From Eubacteriales bacterium (GTDB taxonomy: Bacteria; Bacillota_A; Clostridia; Lachnospirales; Lachnospiraceae), in assembly GCA_030527765.1 (NCBI GenBank), contig JAUNAE010000069.1, forward strand, positions 1-9,952: a stretch of DNA of 9,952 nt, written 5' to 3'. The notes below the pieces were generated by a model. It worked only from the letters and a program-made list of their open reading frames with translations. It made no database searches and was not told the DNA's origin. Positions 6,025-9,952 of the stretch are shown here, one piece after another. Position 1 is the first letter of the stretch, and every line of letters begins with the position of its first letter. The position numbers and the translations under genes are program-made.

Positions 6025-7786
6025 AACAGGCGTGATCTATGGAATCAACGGCCCGGTCATCTATCTGAAAGGTGACTCCGGCTTCAAGATCTCCGAGATG
6101 GTTTATGTCGGCGAGGAGAGACTGGTCGGAGAAGTCATCGGTCTCAAAAAAGGCATGACCACCGTACAGGTTTTTGAGGAAACAACAGGCCTCAAACCGG
6201 GACAGACCGTTGTAGGAACCGACGACGCCATTTCTGTGCTTCTCGGTCCCGGCATCATTCATAACATTTTTGACGGTATTCAGCGTCCCTTAAGTGAAAT
6301 TGCCGCCCAGTCCGGCAAATATATTTCCCGAGGTGTCAGCGTTGACTCTCTTGACACAAAGAAACTCTGGGACGTTCACGTAACTGTGAAGCCCGGAGAT
6401 GTGGTATCCGGCGGTACCATCATCGCCGAAACCCAGGAGACCGTTTCTATTGTACACAAATCCATGGTTCCACCGGACATTACTGACGCAGTTGTAGAAA
6501 GCGTCGTATCCGACGGATCCTACACCATTCTGGACACCATCGTGACCCTTCGTCTTCCGGATCAGAGCACAAGAGAACTGGCTCTGGCCCAGAAATGGCC
6601 GATTCGTGTTCCCCGTCCGACCCAGATGCGCTATCCTGCAAGCATCCCACTTGTTACCGGTCAGCGTATTCTGGATACTCTGTTCCCAATCGCCAAAGGC
6701 GGCACTGCTGCCATCCCGGGCGGATTCGGTACAGGTAAAACAATGACACAGCATCAGATCGCCAAGTGGTCCGACGCAGATATCATTATCTACATCGGAT
6801 GCGGTGAACGAGGCAATGAGATGACCCAAGTTCTGGAAGACTTCAGCAAACTGAAAGACCCAAAATCCGGAAACCTCATGATGGATCGAACCACTCTGAT
6901 TGCCAATACCTCCAACATGCCTGTGGCAGCCCGTGAGGCTTCCATTTACACCGGTGTCACTCTGGCGGAATATTATCGAGACATGGGCTATGATGTGGCT
7001 ATTATGGCAGACTCCACTTCTCGTTGGGCAGAGGCACTTCGTGAGCTCTCCGGACGTCTGGAGGAGATGCCTGCAGAGGAAGGTTTCCCTGCATATCTTG
7101 CTTCCCGTCTGTCCGCATTCTATGAGCGTGCGGGTATGATGCGCAACCTGAACGGAACCGAAGGCTCCGTCAGCATCATCGGAGCTGTTTCCCCTCAGGG
7201 CGGTGACTTCTCCGAACCTGTCACCCAGAATACCAAACGATTTGTCCGCTGCTTCTGGGGACTGGACAAGTCCCTTGCCTATGCAAGACATTTCCCGGCC
7301 ATTCACTGGCTTACCAGTTACAGCGAGTATTTGGAGGATCTGACACCGTGGTATCGCGCCAACGTGTCTCCTCAGTTTATCTCTCACCGCAACACTCTTG
7401 TCACGATTCTGAACCAGGAGAGCTCCCTTATGGAAATCGTGAAGCTGATCGGAAGTGACGTTCTGCCGGATGATCAGAAGCTGACTCTGGAAATCGCCCG
7501 TGTCATTCGACTGGGCTTCCTTCAGCAGAATGCCTTCCATCCGGATGACACCTCTGTCTCCATGGAAAAACAGTTCCTGATGATGGATACGATTCTCTAT
7601 CTCTATGAGAAATCCCGTTCCCTCATCAATCAGGGCATGCCAATGTCCGTTCTGAAAGAAGACAAAATCTTTGAGCGTGTCATTGCAATCAAATACGATG
7701 TTCCGAACAACCGCCTCGAACTCTTCGACAACTACCGCAAGGACATCGATACATTCTATGCTGACGTACTGAAACGAAACGGCTGA
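6017..7786 (+). CDS. ntpA: V/A-type ATPase catalytic subunit A
   Basis: Three A subunits alternate with three B subunits in the head, and A carries the catalytic sites. The 589-residue product has the N-terminal barrel (about 1-75) and the A-specific inserted region (about 110-190, including [13 protein letters not shown]). The nucleotide-binding domain has P-loop GGFGTGKT at residues 235-242 (Lys241), GCGERGNE with catalytic Glu264, and the Walker B end VAIMAD with Asp332, followed by [12 protein letters not shown] helical C-terminal domain completes it. The Lys-to-Glu spacing of 23 is that expected for the family, and no intein interrupts the P-loop. The start is ATG 6017, overlapping ntpE by 8 bases. 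The gene ends TGA immediately followed by TAA, and the second stop overlaps the ribosome binding site of ntpB. Confidence 0.98.
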   Translation: MNKTGVIYGINGPVIYLKGDSGFKISEMVYVGEERLVGEVIGLKKGMTTVQVFEETTGLKPGQTVVGTDDAISVLLGPGIIHNIFDGIQRPLSEIAAQSGKYISRGVSVDSLDTKKLWDVHVTVKPGDVVSGGTIIAETQETVSIVHKSMVPPDITDAVVESVVSDGSYTILDTIVTLRLPDQSTRELALAQKWPIRVPRPTQMRYPASIPLVTGQRILDTLFPIAKGGTAAIPGGFGTGKTMTQHQIAKWSDADIIIYIGCGERGNEMTQVLEDFSKLKDPKSGNLMMDRTTLIANTSNMPVAAREASIYTGVTLAEYYRDMGYDVAIMADSTSRWAEALRELSGRLEEMPAEEGFPAYLASRLSAFYERAGMMRNLNGTEGSVSIIGAVSPQGGDFSEPVTQNTKRFVRCFWGLDKSLAYARHFPAIHWLTSYSEYLEDLTPWYRANVSPQFISHRNTLVTILNQESSLMEIVKLIGSDVLPDDQKLTLEIARVIRLGFLQQNAFHPDDTSVSMEKQFLMMDTILYLYEKSRSLINQGMPMSVLKEDKIFERVIAIKYDVPNNRLELFDNYRKDIDTFYADVLKRNG

Positions 7787-7805
7787 TAAGGAGGAACAAA
7801 GATCT

Positions 7806-9188
7806 ATGGCAATTGAATATTTAGGCCTCAGTGAGATCAACGGCCCTCTCGTTGTTCTGGACGGTGTCAAAGATGCCTCCTACGAGGAAATCGTGGAGTT
7901 CCACACCGACGACGGACAGCAGCGCATTGGCCGTATCATTGAGATTTACGAAGACAAGGCCGTGATTCAGGTATTTGAAGGTACCGGAAACATGTCCCTT
8001 GGCAATACCCATACAAGACTTACCGGTCATCCGATGGAGATCGGTCTTTCCCCGGATATTCTTGGAAGAACCTTCAACGGTATCGGACAGCCTATTGACG
8101 GACTGGAAGATATCACTCCGGAAGTTTCCCTGAACATCAACGGACTTCCGCTGAATCCCGTAACCCGTGAGTATCCGCGAAACTATATCAACACCGGTAT
8201 TTCCGCCATTGACGGACTGACCACTCTGATTCGCGGACAGAAGCTGCCTATTTTTTCCGGCAACGGTCTGCCCCACGACAAACTGGCTGCCCAGATTGTG
8301 AAGCAGGCTTCTCTCGGCGCAGACAGCGATGAAGACTTTGCGATCGTCTTCGCTGCCATGGGTGTCAAATATGATGTTGCGGAATTTTTCCGCCGCACCT
8401 TTGAAGAAAGCGGTGCATCCGACCACGTTGTTATGTTTTTGAACCTGGCAAATGATCCGGTTGTAGAGCGTCTTCTGACTCCGAAAATCGCTCTCACGGC
8501 TGCAGAGTATCTTGCTTTTGAGAAAGGAATGCACATCCTTGTTATCCTGACCGATATCACTTCTTTCTGCGAAGCAATGCGAGAGGTTTCCTCTTCTAAG
8601 GGAGAGATCCCGTCCCGAAAAGGTTACCCGGGATATCTGTACAGTGAGCTGGCAACCCTTTATGAGAGAGCCGGAATTGTCCAGAACGGCAAAGGTTCCG
8701 TTACCCAGATTCCGATTCTGACCATGCCAAACGATGATATCACCCATCCGATCCCTGACCTTACCGGTTATATTACAGAAGGTCAGATCGTACTTGACCG
8801 TCCACTTCACGGACAGGGCATTTACCCGCCGATCAACGTGCTTCCATCCCTCTCCCGTCTGATGAAGGACGGTATCGGTGAAGGCTTCACAAGAAAAGAT
8901 CATCAGGCCGTTGCGAACCAGCTGTTCTCCAGCTATGCCAAAGTTGGAGAGGCCCGTGCTCTTGCTTCTGTTATCGGTGAGGATGAGCTCAGCCCGATTG
9001 ATAAGCAGTACCTGATCTTCGGAAAAGCCTTCGAGGCAGAATTCGTGGGACAGACGGAGACGGAGAACCGCAGTATTGTTGAAACACTGGACAAGGGCTG
9101 GGAACTTCTCGGACTGCTTCCGAAGGAAGAACTTGACCGTGTTGATACGAAGATTCTTGATGAATATTACAAACCAACCACTCGCTAA
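7806..9188 (+). CDS. ntpB: V/A-type ATPase non-catalytic subunit B
   Basis: Subunit B alternates with A in the head and lends an arginine to the A-site nucleotide. The 460-residue product is of normal length. It shows the degenerate, non-catalytic P-loop position SGNGLPHD (151-158), where the GKT of true P-loops is absent. [14 protein letters not shown] is followed by a [13 protein letters not shown] stretch typical of B, then [17 protein letters not shown]. Its LPSLSRL motif contains the likely arginine finger Arg351. AAGGAGGA (7788-7795) lies 11-12 bases ahead of ATG 7806 and overlaps the end of ntpA. The next gene begins 13 bases after its stop. The GLPHD loop argues against the catalytic A subunit or a flagellar or F1 homologue. 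Confidence 0.98.
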   Translation: MAIEYLGLSEINGPLVVLDGVKDASYEEIVEFHTDDGQQRIGRIIEIYEDKAVIQVFEGTGNMSLGNTHTRLTGHPMEIGLSPDILGRTFNGIGQPIDGLEDITPEVSLNINGLPLNPVTREYPRNYINTGISAIDGLTTLIRGQKLPIFSGNGLPHDKLAAQIVKQASLGADSDEDFAIVFAAMGVKYDVAEFFRRTFEESGASDHVVMFLNLANDPVVERLLTPKIALTAAEYLAFEKGMHILVILTDITSFCEAMREVSSSKGEIPSRKGYPGYLYSELATLYERAGIVQNGKGSVTQIPILTMPNDDITHPIPDLTGYITEGQIVLDRPLHGQGIYPPINVLPSLSRLMKDGIGEGFTRKDHQAVANQLFSSYAKVGEARALASVIGEDELSPIDKQYLIFGKAFEAEFVGQTETENRSIVETLDKGWELLGLLPKEELDRVDTKILDEYYKPTTR

Positions 9189-9201
9189 GTGAGGTGATTT
9201 C

Positions 9202-9828
9202 ATGGATCCGAATACTTTTCCCACCAAGGGAAATCTGATCAATGCCAAGAATTCTCTCGCACTCTCCCGTCAGGGCTACGAGTTGATGGATAAGAAACGT
9301 AATATTCTCATTCGTGAAATGATGGACCTGATCTCTCAGGCCAAGGAAATCCAGTCTCAGATTGACACAACCTTCCGCAAAGCTTATCTGGCTCTGCAGA
9401 AGGCCAATCTGGAGATCGGTATTTCTGCAGTCCATCAGATTGCCTGCTCCGTTCCTGTAGAAAATTCTATTCGAATCAAGACCCGCAGTGTTATGGGCAC
9501 GGAAATTCCACTGGTAGAATATGAGAAGGACACGAACCGCCCTACCTACTCCTACTACGGCACCAAGGCTTCCCTGGATGAAGCCAAAGCTGCCTTTGAG
9601 CAGGTAAAGGAACTGTCCATCCGTCTCTCCATGATCGAGAACGCAGCAATCCGTCTGGCCGCCAACATTAAGAAGACTCAGAAGCGCGCCAACGCCCTCA
9701 AAAATATTACGATTCCACGATACGAGGCACTCACCAAAGAGATCACAACGGCTCTGGAAGAGAAAGAACGTGAGGAATTCACACGATTAAAAGTAATCAA
9801 ACGCATGAAACAGCAGGCCACCCGATAG
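9202..9828 (+). CDS. ntpD: V/A-type ATPase subunit D (rotor shaft)
   Basis: Subunit D is the long antiparallel coiled coil that turns inside the A/B head and transmits rotation to F, C and the K ring. The 208-residue product begins FPTKGNLINAKNSLALSRQGYELMDKKRNIL, which is the conserved N-terminal signature of the family. It continues as helix, has a less helical central part (about 90-125), and returns in a long C-terminal helix with IKKTQKRANALKNITIPRY (about 152-170), the second family hallmark. Length is normal. GAGGTGAT (9191-9198) precedes ATG 9202. Its stop codon TAG (9826-9828) lies in the loop of the operon terminator, and the last six residues are encoded by the terminator's left arm. 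Confidence 0.96.
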   Translation: MDPNTFPTKGNLINAKNSLALSRQGYELMDKKRNILIREMMDLISQAKEIQSQIDTTFRKAYLALQKANLEIGISAVHQIACSVPVENSIRIKTRSVMGTEIPLVEYEKDTNRPTYSYYGTKASLDEAKAAFEQVKELSIRLSMIENAAIRLAANIKKTQKRANALKNITIPRYEALTKEITTALEEKEREEFTRLKVIKRMKQQATR

Positions 9829-9845
9829 GGTGCCTGCTGTTTTTT
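9808..9845 (+). terminator. Intrinsic terminator overlapping the ntpD end
   Basis: The left arm CAGCAGGC (9811-9818), with ACCC (9820-9823), pairs with GGGT (9828-9831) and GCCTGCTG (9832-9839). There is one bulged C at 9819 and a GATA loop. Flanking AAA and TTT extend the stem, and six T residues (9840-9845) follow. This is a classic strong Rho-independent terminator and marks the end of the operon after ntpD. Confidence 0.93.
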
Positions 9846-9861
9846 GAATTAGGGGGGTGTT

Positions 9862-9942
9862 GGCATGCTTCCCTGGCTATTTTGCATGCCTGCCTCTTGC
9901 TTTTCTTCTTTCCGGCATGCTTTCTCCGGGATTTCTCATGCC
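9862..9942. repeat. Two related 29-nt hairpin units
   Basis: Units at 9862-9890 and 9914-9942 both run from GGCATGCTT to CATGCC and are each 29 bases long. By eye they match at 21 of 29 positions, concentrated at the two ends. Each can fold into a hairpin with a 6-7 base GGCATG(C) stem and a variable loop. They are separated by 23 pyrimidine-rich bases. They follow the operon terminator and reach almost to the window edge, so the array may continue. Confidence 0.45.
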
Positions 9943-9952
9943 TGGATGTTGT

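Noticed and set aside
6715..6745. Intein insertion in the ntpA P-loop
   Set aside because: The A subunit P-loop is a known intein site, but here GGFGTGKT is continuous and the protein has normal length.
6290..7870. A 526-residue open frame on the minus strand opposite ntpA
   Set aside because: It lies antisense to an unmistakable catalytic A subunit with all motifs intact. It has no recognisable family and its openness is explained by codon bias in the sense gene.
7821..9248. A 475-residue open frame on the minus strand opposite ntpB
   Set aside because: Same reasoning: a complete B subunit occupies the plus strand and the antisense product has no domain signature.
9862..9942. Start of a CRISPR array (29-base units, 23-base spacer)
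   Set aside because: The two units share only about 21 of 29 bases, with a variable middle. True CRISPR repeats would be nearly identical, and no cas gene is visible.

Overview
The window is dominated by one complete operon for a prokaryotic V/A-type rotary ATPase. It looks like a Firmicute, class Clostridia, most likely the Lachnospiraceae. That placement is an inference from three things: moderate GC with AT-rich gaps, strong AGGAGG-type ribosome binding sites, and the style of the proteins and gene order. No 16S or other marker is present to confirm it.

Layout: the left edge (about 1-66) carries three copies of a short GTCCC-rich repeat. On the minus strand lies trmB (70-726), the tRNA guanine-N7 methyltransferase. 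A 438-base gap between divergent genes (727-1164) holds a palindrome-rich patch next to trmB, an otherwise featureless stretch, and a candidate promoter for the operon. Nine plus-strand genes then run from 1165 to 9828 in the order G/H-like stalk, C, I, K, F, E, A, B, D. Most lie 10-25 bases apart or overlap. The exception is a 166-base gap before the ring gene ntpK, which is almost filled by an array of eight degenerate 19-base repeats. An intrinsic terminator overlaps the end of ntpD. The last 90 bases hold two related 29-base hairpin units.

Together the nine genes supply the whole machine. A and B form the ATP-hydrolysing head, D and F the central rotor shaft, and C the socket joining shaft to ring. 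K is the ion-carrying membrane ring, I is the membrane stator with the essential arginine (Arg564), and E and the G/H-like protein are the peripheral stalk. No expected subunit is missing and no catalytic motif is broken.

I see no new multi-gene system here. The points worth a second look are the 19-base array ahead of ntpK, the build of subunit K (one normal c-type hairpin behind a divergent N-terminal hairpin with a signal-peptide-like junction and no recognisable Na+ ligands beyond the glutamate), and the small intergenic repeats at both edges and beside trmB.
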